Below are positions 37,679 through 47,639 of a DNA stretch of 64,000 bases, in pieces. The position numbers and the translations under genes were made by a program. The stretch's first letter is position 1; every line of letters starts with the position of its first letter. Source of the stretch: Staphylococcus pasteuri (GTDB taxonomy: Bacteria > Bacillota > Bacilli > Staphylococcales > Staphylococcaceae); the NCBI RefSeq assembly GCF_003970495.1, contig NZ_RXWW01000021.1, positions 1-64,000 of the forward strand, given 5' to 3'. The notes under the pieces were generated by a model. That model was not told the DNA's origin, ran no database searches, and was given only the letters and a program-made list of their open reading frames with translations.

Positions 37679-37726
37679 AAGAAAAAGAGCCATTAATCAA
37701 TGTTATATGACATCAATTAATGGCTC
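37679..37726 (-). terminator. Terminator of the aldo/keto reductase gene
   Basis: gagccattaat pairs perfectly with attaatggctc. The A-rich left flank (37679-37686) is a T tract on the minus strand. It may also stop the convergent SDR transcript less efficiently. Confidence 0.82.
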
Positions 37727-37740
37727 AAACTATAATTAAT

Positions 37741-38649
37741 TTATTTTAAATGTTGTGTATACTGTAAGTCTTTCACACGTTCTCTTGCAGCTTTAATTTG
37801 ATCTAAGCTAACATCTTTATAGTAGTTCTTAACATTTTCTTCTAATTGTTCAACACTACTTGCACCAACAATGATTGAACCTAATGCATCATGAGAAGTT
37901 AAGTAATTAAATGAAAGGGCAGTAAGGTTACTTTCAATTTCTTTAATAGAGGCAATTGTTTCTCCTAACTCATCATTTGTATAATCGAAAATACCATCAG
38001 CAAACTTTTTATCCAATGCATTATTACTATTAGATGTTAGTAATCCTTTAAATACAGGACCTCTAGCTAATACTTTAACTTGCTTTTCGTGAACATCATC
38101 TAATAGACTTTCGGGACGATTATCGATTAAATTAAATTGAGACATCAATGTTTCAATTTGACTATGTTTTAAGTAGTAGTCTATAACGTTAGGGCGAATA
38201 GAAGATATACCATATGCTCGAATGACACCTTCTTGTTTTAATTCATCAAATGCACTGATTGTCTCATCTAATGGATCGTCTATAGTACCACCATGTAATT
38301 GATATAAATCTAAATGATCTAATCCAAGACGTTGTAATGAACCTTTTACGCCTTCTTTAATATGCTTTTTAGATGGGTCCCAAGTGATATTACCATCCTC
38401 AGTGAGTCGATTTCCAACTTTTGTACCGATGACAATATCATCTCGGTTTTGATATTGTTTCAATGCTTTGCCAACGATTTCCTCATTTATACCTTGATCA
38501 TACATATCTGCAGTATCAAAATAAGTAATACCGTTTTCGATTGCACTTTCAATAATAGGTTGGGCATTTTTAAAATCAGTACCTAAACTCATACAACCTA
38601 AACCTAACTCAGAAATTTCTAAACCACTTTTCAAAATATTCTTTTGCAT
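37741..38649 (-). CDS. Aldo/keto reductase
   Basis: The 302-residue TIM-barrel protein carries the catalytic tetrad of the superfamily: D45 and Y50 in FDTADMYDQG, K77 in GTKVGNR and H119 in LYQLHGG. NADPH-dependent reduction of aldehydes or ketones is expected; the substrate cannot be read from sequence. A good AAAGGAGA site precedes the ATG. It is divergent from nudF, with 82 nt between. Confidence 0.92.
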   Translation of the reverse strand: MQKNILKSGLEISELGLGCMSLGTDFKNAQPIIESAIENGITYFDTADMYDQGINEEIVGKALKQYQNRDDIVIGTKVGNRLTEDGNITWDPSKKHIKEGVKGSLQRLGLDHLDLYQLHGGTIDDPLDETISAFDELKQEGVIRAYGISSIRPNVIDYYLKHSQIETLMSQFNLIDNRPESLLDDVHEKQVKVLARGPVFKGLLTSNSNNALDKKFADGIFDYTNDELGETIASIKEIESNLTALSFNYLTSHDALGSIIVGASSVEQLEENVKNYYKDVSLDQIKAARERVKDLQYTQHLK

Positions 38650-38731
38650 GTAGTTTCTCCTTTCGATACACTTTAACTAACGCATTAAGTTTATCAATTT
38701 ATTAAAACATTTAAAAGGACCGTGATTATAA

Positions 38732-39274
38732 ATGGAATTTAACGAAAAAACGATAGATAGAACTGTGATTTATAATGGTAAAATTATAGATTTAGAAATC
38801 CACGATGTTGAATTACCCGATGGACAAACATCTAAACGTGAATTGATTTATCATAACGGCGCAGTTGCAATATGTGCAGTTACTCCTGAAAATGAAGTAT
38901 TACTTGTAAAACAATTTAGAAAACCAGTAGAAAAACCACTACTTGAAATACCTGCGGGTAAATTGGAAAAAGATGAAGAACGTGAAGAAGCAGCAAAAAG
39001 AGAACTTGAAGAAGAAACAGGATACATTGCTAAAGATTTACAGTATGTTACTGATATGTATGGTTCTCCTGGCTTTTCAAATGAGAAATTAACGATTTAT
39101 TTTGCTGATAATTTAGAAGTAGGCGAAATGAATCTAGATGACGATGAATTCGTTGAAGTTCATAAATTCTCAATTGAAGAAGTGAGAAAAGCCTTGCAAA
39201 ACGCTGAAATTGAAGATGCGAAAACAATTATCGCACTTCAGCATCTATTATTAAATTATAATCATTCTAAATAA
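38732..39274 (+). CDS. nudF: ADP-ribose pyrophosphatase (Nudix)
   Basis: The 180-residue hydrolase has a complete Nudix box at residues 76-98 (G-x5-E-x7-REL-x-EE-x-G: GKLEKDE...RELEEETGY). The preceding KPLLEIPAGK and QFRKPV segments are typical of ADP-ribose pyrophosphatases, which clear ADP-ribose to AMP and ribose 5-phosphate. The ATG follows AAAAGGA. fur starts 104 nt downstream. Confidence 0.9.
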   Translation: MEFNEKTIDRTVIYNGKIIDLEIHDVELPDGQTSKRELIYHNGAVAICAVTPENEVLLVKQFRKPVEKPLLEIPAGKLEKDEEREEAAKRELEEETGYIAKDLQYVTDMYGSPGFSNEKLTIYFADNLEVGEMNLDDDEFVEVHKFSIEEVRKALQNAEIEDAKTIIALQHLLLNYNHSK

Positions 39275-39378
39275 TAAAGGAATATCCTTGCGTTTTATTG
39301 AGAATACTGGTAATTTATATTGTGAATCATACTTTAGATTAAAATGATTATAATTCTTAGTAGAGGAGTGAGGCTTCC

Positions 39379-39837
39379 GTGGAAGAACGATTAAATCGCG
39401 TGAAGCAACAATTACAACAGTCTTCATATAAATTAACTCCACAACGTGAGGCTACTGTAAGAGTTCTAATAGAAAATGAGAAAGACCATTTAAGTGCCGA
39501 AGATGTATATTTAAAAGTTAAAGATAAATCTCCAGAAATAGGTTTAGCAACTGTATATCGTACCTTAGAATTATTAGCAGAATTAAAAGTTTTAGATAAA
39601 ATCAATTTTGGTGATGGGGTTGCACGTTTTGATCTACGTAAAGAGGGCGCTAAACATTTCCATCACCATTTAGTTTGTATGGAATGCGGTAAAGTAGAAG
39701 AAATTGAAGAAGACCTATTACCAGAAGTTGAAAATCGTGTTGAAAAAGAATTTAACTTCAAAATTTTAGATCACCGCTTAACTTTCCACGGTGTATGTTC
39801 AGATTGCCAAGCTAAAAAGCAATCCGAACAGAAATAA
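39379..39837 (+). CDS. fur: Ferric uptake regulator Fur
   Basis: The 152-residue repressor has an N-terminal winged helix (LTPQREATVRVLIEN, then GLATVYRTLELLAE) and a C-terminal dimerisation and metal domain. HFHHHLVCMECGK gives the regulatory His cluster and C100/C103; C140 and C143 complete the structural zinc site. The start is a GTG behind GTGAGG. Next to nudF and xerD this is the staphylococcal fur locus; zur and perR lie elsewhere, so Fur is preferred over Zur. Confidence 0.9.
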   Translation: MEERLNRVKQQLQQSSYKLTPQREATVRVLIENEKDHLSAEDVYLKVKDKSPEIGLATVYRTLELLAELKVLDKINFGDGVARFDLRKEGAKHFHHHLVCMECGKVEEIEEDLLPEVENRVEKEFNFKILDHRLTFHGVCSDCQAKKQSEQK

Positions 39838-39971
39838 TAAAGATTATCCTCACTATAGTTAATTACACAGCCAATAATACAATCATATTGCATTATTAAC
39901 TGAGAAAGTCTTTATATCTCTAATGGTGAAGTAATTTAATTAAGAAGCCACCGCTTCAAAAGAGGTGCTTT

Positions 39972-40862
39972 ATGATAGATACAATCATAGAAGAGTATTT
40001 AAAATTTATACAAATTGAAAAAGGATTAAGCGTAAATACAATTGGTGCTTATCGAAGAGATTTAAATAAATACAAAGAGTTTTTAGAACTACAAAAAATA
40101 GCGAATATTGACTTTGTAGACCGACAAATAATTCAAGAATGCTTAGGTTATTTAATAGATCAAGGTCAATCTTCAAAATCTATTGCACGTTTCATCTCAA
40201 CAATACGCAGTTTTCACCAATTTGCATTACGCGAAAAATATGCTGCAAAAGATCCTACAGTATTAATCGAAACGCCCAAATATGAGAAAAAATTACCAGA
40301 CGTATTAGAAGTCGACGAAGTTATTCAATTATTAAATGCACCAGATTTAAATAAAAATAATGGCTACCGTGATCGCACAATGTTAGAACTACTTTATGCA
40401 ACTGGTATGCGGGTATCTGAAGTGATACAAATTGAAATTGAAGACGTTAATTTAATGATGGGCTTTGTAAGAGTATTTGGTAAAGGTGATAAAGAGCGTA
40501 TTGTTCCTTTAGGTGATACAGTTATAGATTATTTAACGACTTATATCGAAACAGTTAGACCTCAATTATTAAAACAAACTGTAACGAATGTTTTATTTTT
40601 AAATATGCATGGGAAACCATTATCAAGACAAGGTATTTGGAAAATGATTAAACAAAATGGTCTTAAAGCTAATATCAACAAAACATTAACACCACATACA
40701 CTAAGACATTCATTTGCTACTCATTTACTTGAAAATGGTGCTGATTTACGTGCAGTACAAGAGATGCTAGGACATTCAGATATTTCAACAACTCAGTTAT
40801 ATACACATGTATCAAAATCTCAAGTCAGAAAAATATATAATCAATATCATCCTAGAGCATAG
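39972..40862 (+). CDS. xerD: Site-specific tyrosine recombinase XerD
   Basis: The 296-residue recombinase resolves chromosome dimers at dif together with XerC. An N-terminal SAM-like core-binding domain (about 1-85) precedes the catalytic domain with R147 (ATGMRVSE), K171 (GKGDKER), H242 and R245 (HTLRHSF), H268 and nucleophile Y277 (QLYTHVS). All residues are present. It begins behind AAGAGGTG. Nothing clear is visible in the 134 nt after fur. Confidence 0.95.
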   Translation: MIDTIIEEYLKFIQIEKGLSVNTIGAYRRDLNKYKEFLELQKIANIDFVDRQIIQECLGYLIDQGQSSKSIARFISTIRSFHQFALREKYAAKDPTVLIETPKYEKKLPDVLEVDEVIQLLNAPDLNKNNGYRDRTMLELLYATGMRVSEVIQIEIEDVNLMMGFVRVFGKGDKERIVPLGDTVIDYLTTYIETVRPQLLKQTVTNVLFLNMHGKPLSRQGIWKMIKQNGLKANINKTLTPHTLRHSFATHLLENGADLRAVQEMLGHSDISTTQLYTHVSKSQVRKIYNQYHPRA

Positions 40863-40877
40863 TTATTATATTATAAA

Positions 40878-40920
40878 AGGCCAGTAATAATAGGGTAAAT
40901 ACACCTATATTACTGGTCTT
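40878..40920. terminator. Bidirectional terminator between xerD and the DUF309 gene
   Basis: aggccagtaata pairs with tattactggtct, extended by AGG/CCT with a bulge. It is followed by TTTCTTATT, and by A residues on the left for the minus strand. The DUF309 stop codon lies inside it. Confidence 0.8.
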
Positions 40921-41446
40921 TCTTATTATCAATATCTTTTATTTTATAATGTCTTTCTTCTAATGCCGCTTGTCTAGCTAATTCTACTTCGCTACGGTCT
41001 CTCAACAAATGATGATGAACAATGTTTTCATTTTTTACAGGTGTGGACATAAAGTAATAATCTGGAAATGTTAATTCTAATTGATTTAACATTTGAATAT
41101 TTATTGGTAACTGGATAGGTATAAATGGTAATTGTTGTTCAACTCTATCTATTTGCATTTCAAGCAATTGAATATACATGGCAATGTCTAAATGAAGTGT
41201 CATTTGATCTTTTCGTGAAGCATGAGTAATCACTTGCTTTGCTTTATTAAAAGATTTTATTGCGCCTTTGAAATTACGTCTTCTATAGTGATAGCATGCT
41301 GTTGCACATAAGATTAAACTTACAACAGCATCTTGTTTACTGTAATCATTATTTTCTTTCCACGCTTCTTCCAAAATATCATGGCATAAAAAATAATGTT
41401 GATTTTTATGAAACTGATAGTAAAACTGAATTAATGCTTGTTCCAT
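40910..41446 (-). CDS. DUF309-family protein
   Basis: The 178-residue protein has the N-terminal hallmark of DUF309: [13 protein letters not shown], with paired His and Glu, followed by a helical bundle containing [26 protein letters not shown]. The family is often coded next to scpA in Firmicutes, as here (divergent, 92 nt apart), but has no established function. The ribosome site AAGGTGA precedes the ATG. The C-terminal 50 residues are charged. Confidence 0.85.
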   Translation of the reverse strand: MEQALIQFYYQFHKNQHYFLCHDILEEAWKENNDYSKQDAVVSLILCATACYHYRRRNFKGAIKSFNKAKQVITHASRKDQMTLHLDIAMYIQLLEMQIDRVEQQLPFIPIQLPINIQMLNQLELTFPDYYFMSTPVKNENIVHHHLLRDRSEVELARQAALEERHYKIKDIDNKKDQ

Positions 41447-41538
41447 CTGATTTTCACCTTAATTTTAAAAGTTATATAAATTCATGCTATAATATTTTAG
41501 TGAAATATGCACATAAGTTGCAATATGAGGTAGATACT

Positions 41539-42270
41539 ATGTATGAAGTAAAACTGGACGCATTTAATGGTCCTCTAGATTTGTTATTACATTTAATTCA
41601 AAAATTTGAAATAGATATTTATGATATACCTATGAAATCTTTAACAGAACAATACATGCAGTATGTTCACGCTATGAATCAATTAGAAATTAACGTTGCT
41701 AGCGAATACTTGGTTATGGCTTCTGAATTATTAATGATAAAAAGTAAATTATTATTACCACAATCAGAAGAAAATTTAGACTTAGATGAAGACCCTCGTG
41801 AAGATTTAGTAGGTAGGTTAATTGAATACCAAAATTATAAAGAATACACTGAAATTCTAAATGACATGAAAGCAGAACGTGATTATTATTATACAAAACA
41901 TCCAACTGATTTATCACATTTGGAAACAGATGAATCATGGGATCCATCTAATACAATTGACTTAACCGAATTAATAGTCGCTTATCAACGTGTTAAAAAT
42001 CGTGTTGAAATTAATAAACCTCATTCAGTAGAAATCAGAAAAGAAACATTTACAATTCAACAAGCTACACATCAAGTAACTGATAGATTAAAGAACAATG
42101 CATCATTTAATTTCTTTAGTCTATTTACATTTACAGAACCAATCGAACAAGTGGTCACACACTTTTTAGCAATTTTAGAAATGTCTAAATCAGGTATCAT
42201 TAATATTGAACAACACCATAATTTTGATGATATTAACATTTTAAGAGGAGTGAATTACAGCGTTGAATAA
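41539..42270 (+). CDS. scpA: Segregation and condensation protein A (kleisin)
   Basis: The 243-residue kleisin links the SMC heads and binds Scp[20 protein letters not shown] opens the N-terminal head-binding domain, [18 protein letters not shown] is the next conserved helix, and the C-terminal winged-helix domain lies at about 170-240. I chose the ATG at 41539 behind TGAGG; the frame extends far upstream without a ribosome site and over the divergent gene. It overlaps scpB by 8 nt. Confidence 0.95.
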   Translation: MYEVKLDAFNGPLDLLLHLIQKFEIDIYDIPMKSLTEQYMQYVHAMNQLEINVASEYLVMASELLMIKSKLLLPQSEENLDLDEDPREDLVGRLIEYQNYKEYTEILNDMKAERDYYYTKHPTDLSHLETDESWDPSNTIDLTELIVAYQRVKNRVEINKPHSVEIRKETFTIQQATHQVTDRLKNNASFNFFSLFTFTEPIEQVVTHFLAILEMSKSGIINIEQHHNFDDINILRGVNYSVE

Positions 42271-42805
42271 GCACGGCATATTAGAAGCTTTGTTATATAC
42301 CTCTGGTGATGAAGGACTAGAAGTTAAACAGTTGCTCGAAATATTAGAAGTAAATGAAGATGAATTAAAAAAGTTAATCGAAACTTATGAGTCAAATGGT
42401 CTCATCATTCAACAATTTGGAACAACTTGTGTTCTTACTACTAAGAAAGAAGCGGCAAATTATATCGAAGCACTCATAGAGCAGAAGTCTAAAATGAAAT
42501 TATCTCAAGCAGCGATGGAAACTTTATCTATCATTGCTTATAATCAACCACTAACTAGAAGCGATATTGAAATGATTAGAGGTATCAATTCTGATGGCGC
42601 TGTTAAAACACTTATTGCAAGAGGTCTAGTTGAAGCAAAAGAAGTCCAAAATTCACGTAGTCAACAATTAATTACAACAGATCTATTTTTAAATGTATTT
42701 GGTATAGAAAAATTAGAAGATTTACCAACCACTCAAGAAGATGACGAAGAAATGGACGCATTCTTTAGTAACTTGGTAAATCAAAAAGGAGATACAAATG
42801 AGTAA
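42263..42805 (+). CDS. scpB: Segregation and condensation protein B
   Basis: The 180-residue protein dimerises and binds ScpA in the SMC condensin complex. Two winged-helix domains are visible; [25 protein letters not shown] is the diagnostic segment. Translation starts at a TTG (42263) inside the 3' end of scpA, with AAGAGGAG ahead. It overlaps rluB by 8 nt, so scpA-scpB-rluB are probably translated from one message. Confidence 0.95.
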   Translation: MNKHGILEALLYTSGDEGLEVKQLLEILEVNEDELKKLIETYESNGLIIQQFGTTCVLTTKKEAANYIEALIEQKSKMKLSQAAMETLSIIAYNQPLTRSDIEMIRGINSDGAVKTLIARGLVEAKEVQNSRSQQLITTDLFLNVFGIEKLEDLPTTQEDDEEMDAFFSNLVNQKGDTNE

Positions 42806-43538
42806 AGAATTAGAAAGATTACAAAAAAGAATTGCAAGTAGTGGTTATACGTCACGCCGTAAAGCAGAAACACTAATTACAGATGGCAAGGTTAAAGTAA
42901 ACGGTCAAGTAGTTACTGAATTAGGAACTAAAGTTTCAAGTTCTGACACTGTAGAAGTTGAAGGGATTAAATTAGAACAAGAAGATAAACTTTATATTTT
43001 ATTTAATAAACCAGCTCAAGTTATTACGAGTGTATCTGACGATCGTGGTCGTAAAGTTGTTACTGATTACTTTAAAGATATCGAAACACGTATATACCCA
43101 GTTGGTAGATTAGATTACGATACATCTGGTGTATTATTGTTAACTAATGATGGTGAATTTACTAATTTAATGACACACCCTAGATACCATATTAAAAAGA
43201 AATATGTAGCTAAACTTAAAGGTTATTTGATGCGTGAAGAAGTGAAAGCTTTAGAAAAAGGTATTGAACTTGAAGATGGGTTTACACAACCAGCTCAAGT
43301 TAAAGTTAAAAATCAAGATAAAGACAAGAATACTACATTAGTTGAAATTACTATAAGTGAAGGTAGAAATAGACAAGTACGTCGTATGTTTGAACATTTC
43401 GGCCATCAAGTTAGTAAATTAACTCGTATCCAGTTTGGACCGTTAGATTTAAAAGGTTTAAATGCTGGTGAAGGACGAGTACTTACACCACATGAAGTTA
43501 AAACTATTAGACATTTAGCTGAAAATGGTAATGTATAA
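42798..43538 (+). CDS. rluB: 23S rRNA pseudouridine synthase RluB
   Basis: The 246-residue enzyme has an N-terminal S4 RNA-binding domain (about 1-60) and a RsuA/RluB-type catalytic domain with the active aspartate in GRLDYDTSG (D106) and [16 protein letters not shown] near residue 195. In Bacillus RluB modifies 23S rRNA helix 89. It starts behind AAAAAGGAG and overlaps scpB; srrA follows after 124 nt. Confidence 0.93.
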   Translation: MSKELERLQKRIASSGYTSRRKAETLITDGKVKVNGQVVTELGTKVSSSDTVEVEGIKLEQEDKLYILFNKPAQVITSVSDDRGRKVVTDYFKDIETRIYPVGRLDYDTSGVLLLTNDGEFTNLMTHPRYHIKKKYVAKLKGYLMREEVKALEKGIELEDGFTQPAQVKVKNQDKDKNTTLVEITISEGRNRQVRRMFEHFGHQVSKLTRIQFGPLDLKGLNAGEGRVLTPHEVKTIRHLAENGNV

Positions 43539-43613
43539 GATAGTAGAAATTAATGTTTGAGATTTTTTTCACAAAGTTATTTTAAATACTAACTTAAATA
43601 TTATTTCATATGC

Positions 43614-43619
43614 TATAAT
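43614..43619 (+). promoter_or_regulatory. Candidate -10 of the srrA promoter
   Basis: TATAAT at 43614-43619 lies 44 nt before the srrA start in the gap after rluB. No good -35 stands 16-18 bp upstream, so this is suggestive only. Read-through from rluB is also possible. Confidence 0.4.
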
Positions 43620-43662
43620 AACAAATGAAATGAACAGCATGTGTGGGAGGTAAATTAGTATT

Positions 43663-44388
43663 ATGACGAATGAAATACTTATCGTTGACGACGAAGACAG
43701 AATCAGAAGATTACTAAAGCTTTATTTAGAAAGAGAATCTTTTGAAACACATGAAGCAAGTAATGGTAAAGAAGCTTTACAACTTGCAATGGAAAATGAT
43801 TATGCGTGCATTCTTCTAGATTTAATGTTACCGGAATTGGACGGTATCGAAGTAGCCACTCAATTACGTGAGCATAAAGATACTCCTATCATAATGCTTA
43901 CTGCTAAAGGTGAAGAAACAAATCGTGTTGAAGGATTTGAGTCAGGTGCCGACGACTATATTGTAAAACCATTCTCACCAAGAGAAGTGGTATTAAGAGT
44001 CAAAGCGTTATTAAGAAGAACACAATCAACAACACCTGAGAAAAGTGAACCTCATGCAAGAGATGTAATTGAATTTAATCATTTAATTATAGATAACGAT
44101 GCACATAGAGTATTAGCTGATAATGAACAGGTAAATTTAACGCCAAAAGAATACGAACTTTTAATTTATTTAGCAAAAACACCTAACAAAGTTTTTGAAA
44201 GAGAACATTTATTAAAAGAAGTTTGGCACTATGAATTCTATGGCGATTTGCGTACAGTAGATACGCATGTTAAAAGATTGAGAGAAAAACTTAACAAAGT
44301 ATCAAGTGACGCAGCTCATATGATACAAACGGTTTGGGGAGTCGGCTACAAATTTGAGGTAAATGCTAACGATGAACCGGCTAAATAG
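43663..44388 (+). CDS. srrA: Respiratory response regulator SrrA
   Basis: The 241-residue OmpR-type regulator has a receiver domain (1-120; phosphorylated D53, D9/D10, K102) and a winged-helix DNA-binding domain (about 140-235, ending VDTHVKRLREKLNK...VWGVGYKF). It is the ResD/SrrA branch by close match to staphylococcal SrrA, which adjusts respiration, fermentation and nitric oxide resistance. A GGGAGGT site precedes the ATG. It overlaps srrB by 17 nt. Confidence 0.93.
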   Translation: MTNEILIVDDEDRIRRLLKLYLERESFETHEASNGKEALQLAMENDYACILLDLMLPELDGIEVATQLREHKDTPIIMLTAKGEETNRVEGFESGADDYIVKPFSPREVVLRVKALLRRTQSTTPEKSEPHARDVIEFNHLIIDNDAHRVLADNEQVNLTPKEYELLIYLAKTPNKVFEREHLLKEVWHYEFYGDLRTVDTHVKRLREKLNKVSSDAAHMIQTVWGVGYKFEVNANDEPAK

Positions 44389-46132
44389 TGTAGTAATAAA
44401 ACTGTGGTTAACTATAATCTTTATAGTAACGACAGTTTTAATTTTATTAAGTGCCGCGCTCATTACGTTTATTCAATATTATTATACTCAAGAAGCTGAA
44501 GACTCAATTAAAGAAGACGCCAAACGAATTAGTCATTTAGTAGAAAGCTCTCAAAATCAAAATATAGCCATTAAAAATAGTCAAACGCTAATAGATAATC
44601 CAGGTGGTTTAATTATTATGAAAAATAATAACACTGCCTATCAACAAACAACGTCATCATCAAAGCAATCCATGCTTAAAGAAATTAAAAGTAATAAAGA
44701 ATTTAATAATGTATTTGAACATGGTGAACCATTAACACGTAATGTCACTGTTAATGAAAAGGGTAAATCTCATCCTTATATACTTGTTGGTTATCCAATG
44801 AAAGCTCAAGATGGTAGTGATTCAAACTATAGTGGTGTATTCATTTTTAAAGATTTAAAATCTATTGAGGATACAAATAATGCGATTACTATCATTATAT
44901 TAATAACAGCAATTATATTCTTAGCGGTGAGTACTGTTTTTGCATTTTTCTTATCATCACGAATCACAAAACCTTTACGTCAACTTAGAAATCAAGCTCA
45001 AAAAGTATCGCAAGGTGATTATTCACAAATTACATCTGTTACTACAAAAGACGAAATTGGTGAATTGTCTCGTGCATTTAATAACATGAGTTTTGAAATT
45101 CAAGAGCATGTTGAAGCATTATCAACATCTAAGAATATACGTGATAGTTTAATTAATTCAATGGTTGAAGGTGTAATAGGTATTAATGAGCAAAAAGAAA
45201 TCATTATATCTAATAAAATGGCAGACCAAGTCTTCCATAACTTAGATGAATGTGCTGTTGAATCAATAGAACAACAAATTGAACAAACCTTTAATACAAA
45301 AGAAACACAATTCCAAGAATTGGAAGCTAATACAAGATACTACGTCGTTATTATGAGCTATATTGATAGAATCCAAAATGATGGAAGAAGCGGTATTGTA
45401 GCGATTATTCGTGATATGACAAATGAACATAATTTAGATCAAATGAAAAAAGATTTCATAGCTAATGTATCTCACGAGTTACGTACTCCAATAGCGCTAT
45501 TACAAGGATATACTGAATCTATTGTAGACGGTATAGTGACAGAACCTGACGAGATTCATGAATCCTTAGCTATTGTTCTAGATGAATCTAAACGATTAAA
45601 TCGATTAGTTAATGAATTATTAAATGTTGCACGTATGGATGCAGAAGGCTTATCAGTAGAAAAAGAAATACAACCTATTTCAGATTTATTAAATAAGATG
45701 AATATGAAATACCGCCAACAAGCTACTGATTTAGAATTAAACATGTATTTCGATGTGAACAATGATAATTTATGGAGCTATGATATGGATAGAATGGATC
45801 AAGTATTAACTAACTTGATAGATAATGCGTCAAGATATACTCAACCTGGCGACACTATATCAGTTACTACAGATGTAAATGACAATCAAGATATTTTACG
45901 CATTCAAGATACAGGTACTGGTATAGCTCCAGAACATTTACAACAAGTATTTGACCGCTTTTATAAAGTAGACGCCTCAAGAAAAAGAGGTAAACAAGGT
46001 ACTGGTTTAGGACTATTTATATGTAAAATGATCATTGAGGAGCATGGTGGTTCTATTGAAGTAGAAAGCCAACTAGGAGAAGGTACTACATTTATTATTA
46101 AATTACCTAAAATTGATCAGTCCAAAATATAA
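44372..46132 (+). CDS. srrB: Respiratory sensor histidine kinase SrrB
   Basis: The 586-residue kinase has two membrane segments (about 10-35 and 172-196) around an extracytoplasmic sensor, then HAMP (197-250), PAS (about 255-350), and the kinase core with H368 in ANVSHELRTP, N-box NLIDNASRY, and G-boxes DTGTGIAPEH and GTGLGLFI. The second ATG (44372) fits S. aureus SrrB; the ATG at 44363 sits closer to GAGG. The two cysteines of the ATP-binding domain reported as redox-active in S. aureus are replaced by N463 and T500; only C293 and C551 remain. Confidence 0.92.
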   Translation: MNRLNSVVIKLWLTIIFIVTTVLILLSAALITFIQYYYTQEAEDSIKEDAKRISHLVESSQNQNIAIKNSQTLIDNPGGLIIMKNNNTAYQQTTSSSKQSMLKEIKSNKEFNNVFEHGEPLTRNVTVNEKGKSHPYILVGYPMKAQDGSDSNYSGVFIFKDLKSIEDTNNAITIIILITAIIFLAVSTVFAFFLSSRITKPLRQLRNQAQKVSQGDYSQITSVTTKDEIGELSRAFNNMSFEIQEHVEALSTSKNIRDSLINSMVEGVIGINEQKEIIISNKMADQVFHNLDECAVESIEQQIEQTFNTKETQFQELEANTRYYVVIMSYIDRIQNDGRSGIVAIIRDMTNEHNLDQMKKDFIANVSHELRTPIALLQGYTESIVDGIVTEPDEIHESLAIVLDESKRLNRLVNELLNVARMDAEGLSVEKEIQPISDLLNKMNMKYRQQATDLELNMYFDVNNDNLWSYDMDRMDQVLTNLIDNASRYTQPGDTISVTTDVNDNQDILRIQDTGTGIAPEHLQQVFDRFYKVDASRKRGKQGTGLGLFICKMIIEEHGGSIEVESQLGEGTTFIIKLPKIDQSKI

Positions 46133-46143
46133 TTAACAAGCTA

Positions 46144-46187
46144 AAAGCACTAAGGTGATTAACATGAAATCATCTTAGTGCTTTTTT
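46144..46187 (+). terminator. Terminator of srrAB
   Basis: aagcactaaggtgatt pairs with aatcatcttagtgctt (one G-U pair) and is followed by TTTTTT. Between it and the FMN riboswitch (46188-46374) I see only AT-rich, promoter-like sequence. Confidence 0.9.
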
Positions 46188-46374
46188 GAGTGCGATATTA
46201 AAAATGTATAACTTGGATTTCAAACTTAAATTACTAATACAAACTATTAGAAATCCATATCAATTTATTTAGTGTCACTATTAGGAATGATATCAACACT
46301 CTAACGAGCAAACGCATTGTGCATTACAGAGTTATCATGTATGATATATTTAAATAAAAAAATAATATTCAATT

Positions 46375-46553
46375 CATCTTCGGGGTCGGGTGTAATTCCC
46401 AACCGGCAGTAAATAAAGCCTGCGACGCTAGAAGAACACTATGTATAAATATATGCGTTTTTCTTGCTTGATTCAGTGAGATTCTGAAGCCGACAGTATA
46501 GTCTGGATGGGAGAAGATGGAGGTTTTTTGTTGTGCAAATTTCCTCCTTTTCT
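46375..46553 (+). promoter_or_regulatory. FMN riboswitch (RFN element) of ribU
   Basis: The conserved RFN blocks are present: ggggtcgggtg...cccaaccggcagta, aagcctgcgac, gattc...gattctgaagccgacagt and gtctggatgggagaagatgg. P1 is catcttc (46375-46381) with gaagatg (46513-46519). Downstream, ctccttt (46544-46550) is complementary to the ribU ribosome site aaaggag (46567-46573), while agaagatggagg (46512-46523) can pair with cctcctttTct instead, competing with P1. This suggests translational control: FMN shuts off riboflavin uptake. Confidence 0.92.
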
Positions 46554-46583
46554 AGCAAGATGAATGAAAGGAGAAAATTTAAT

Positions 46584-47132
46584 ATGCAACAAAACCAAAA
46601 CAAACGTTTAATTACAATAAGTATGTTAAGTGCTGTGGCATTTGTACTAACTTTCATTAAATTTCCATTGCCATTTTTACCACCATACTTAACTTTAGAT
46701 TTTAGTGATGTACCTACATTGCTAGCTACATTTTTATTAGGGCCAGTAGCTGGTATAATTGTCGCTTTTATTAAGAACTTACTTAACTTTTTCTTTAACA
46801 TGGGAGATCCAGTTGGGCCAGTTGCCAACTTCCTTGCAATTACAAGTTTCCTATTAACTGCTTACTATATTTATAAAAATAAACGTAGTAATCAATCTTT
46901 AACAATGGGACTTATTGTCGGTACAATTGTTATGACAATCGTGTTAAGTATCTTAAATTATTTCGTTTTACTACCACTTTACGGTATGATATTTAACTTA
47001 ACAGACATTGTCCATAACCTAAAAGTAATTATCGTATCTGGTGTTATTCCTTTCAATATTATTAAAGGAATTGTTATTTCACTGATATTCTTCTTCATAT
47101 ATAACAGAGTTAAAAATAATATACATTTATAA
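46584..47132 (+). CDS. ribU: Riboflavin ECF transporter substrate-binding subunit
   Basis: The 182-residue protein has five to six hydrophobic segments and the RibU pattern: FPLPFLPPYLTLDFSDVPTLLATFLLGPVAG, followed by NLLNFFF and GDPVGP. It binds riboflavin and works with the shared EcfA-A'-T energising module encoded elsewhere. The ATG at 46584 behind AAAGGAG is the start; an in-frame start at 46533 lies in the riboswitch platform. The RFN element ahead confirms flavin control. Confidence 0.94.
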   Translation: MQQNQNKRLITISMLSAVAFVLTFIKFPLPFLPPYLTLDFSDVPTLLATFLLGPVAGIIVAFIKNLLNFFFNMGDPVGPVANFLAITSFLLTAYYIYKNKRSNQSLTMGLIVGTIVMTIVLSILNYFVLLPLYGMIFNLTDIVHNLKVIIVSGVIPFNIIKGIVISLIFFFIYNRVKNNIHL

Positions 47133-47165
47133 TATAAAAATATAGGTCAGTATTTATGTGCTGAA

Positions 47166-47252
47166 TCCCAAAGGAACAGTACTAGTTGAAGACTAAATAA
47201 ATTCTTACAGATTTATCTGTATAGAATTTTAGGCCGAAACTGTACCTTGGGA
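47166..47252. ncRNA. Structured intergenic element after ribU
   Basis: tcccaaaggaacagt (47166-47180) pairs with actgtaccttggga (47239-47252), with a bulge and one mismatch. Inside lies a second hairpin: aaattct-tacaga (47199-47211) with tctgta-t-agaattt (47216-47229). No T tract follows on either strand. It could be a small RNA, a ribU 3' UTR processing structure or a dispersed repeat. Confidence 0.4.
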
Positions 47253-47303
47253 AAATATATACATATAAAGCTGCCTGCAAAGTCAATAACTTTGTCGACG
47301 ATC

Positions 47304-47341
47304 TAAAAAATCTCCCTTCACAAAATGTGATAGGGAGATTT
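47304..47341 (-). terminator. Terminator of fer
   Basis: aaatctccct pairs perfectly with agggagattt. The A run at 47305-47310 is a T tract on the minus strand. Confidence 0.85.
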
Positions 47342-47350
47342 AAATATTTA

Positions 47351-47626
<276 letters not shown>

Positions 47627-47639
47627 CTACACTAGTAAT

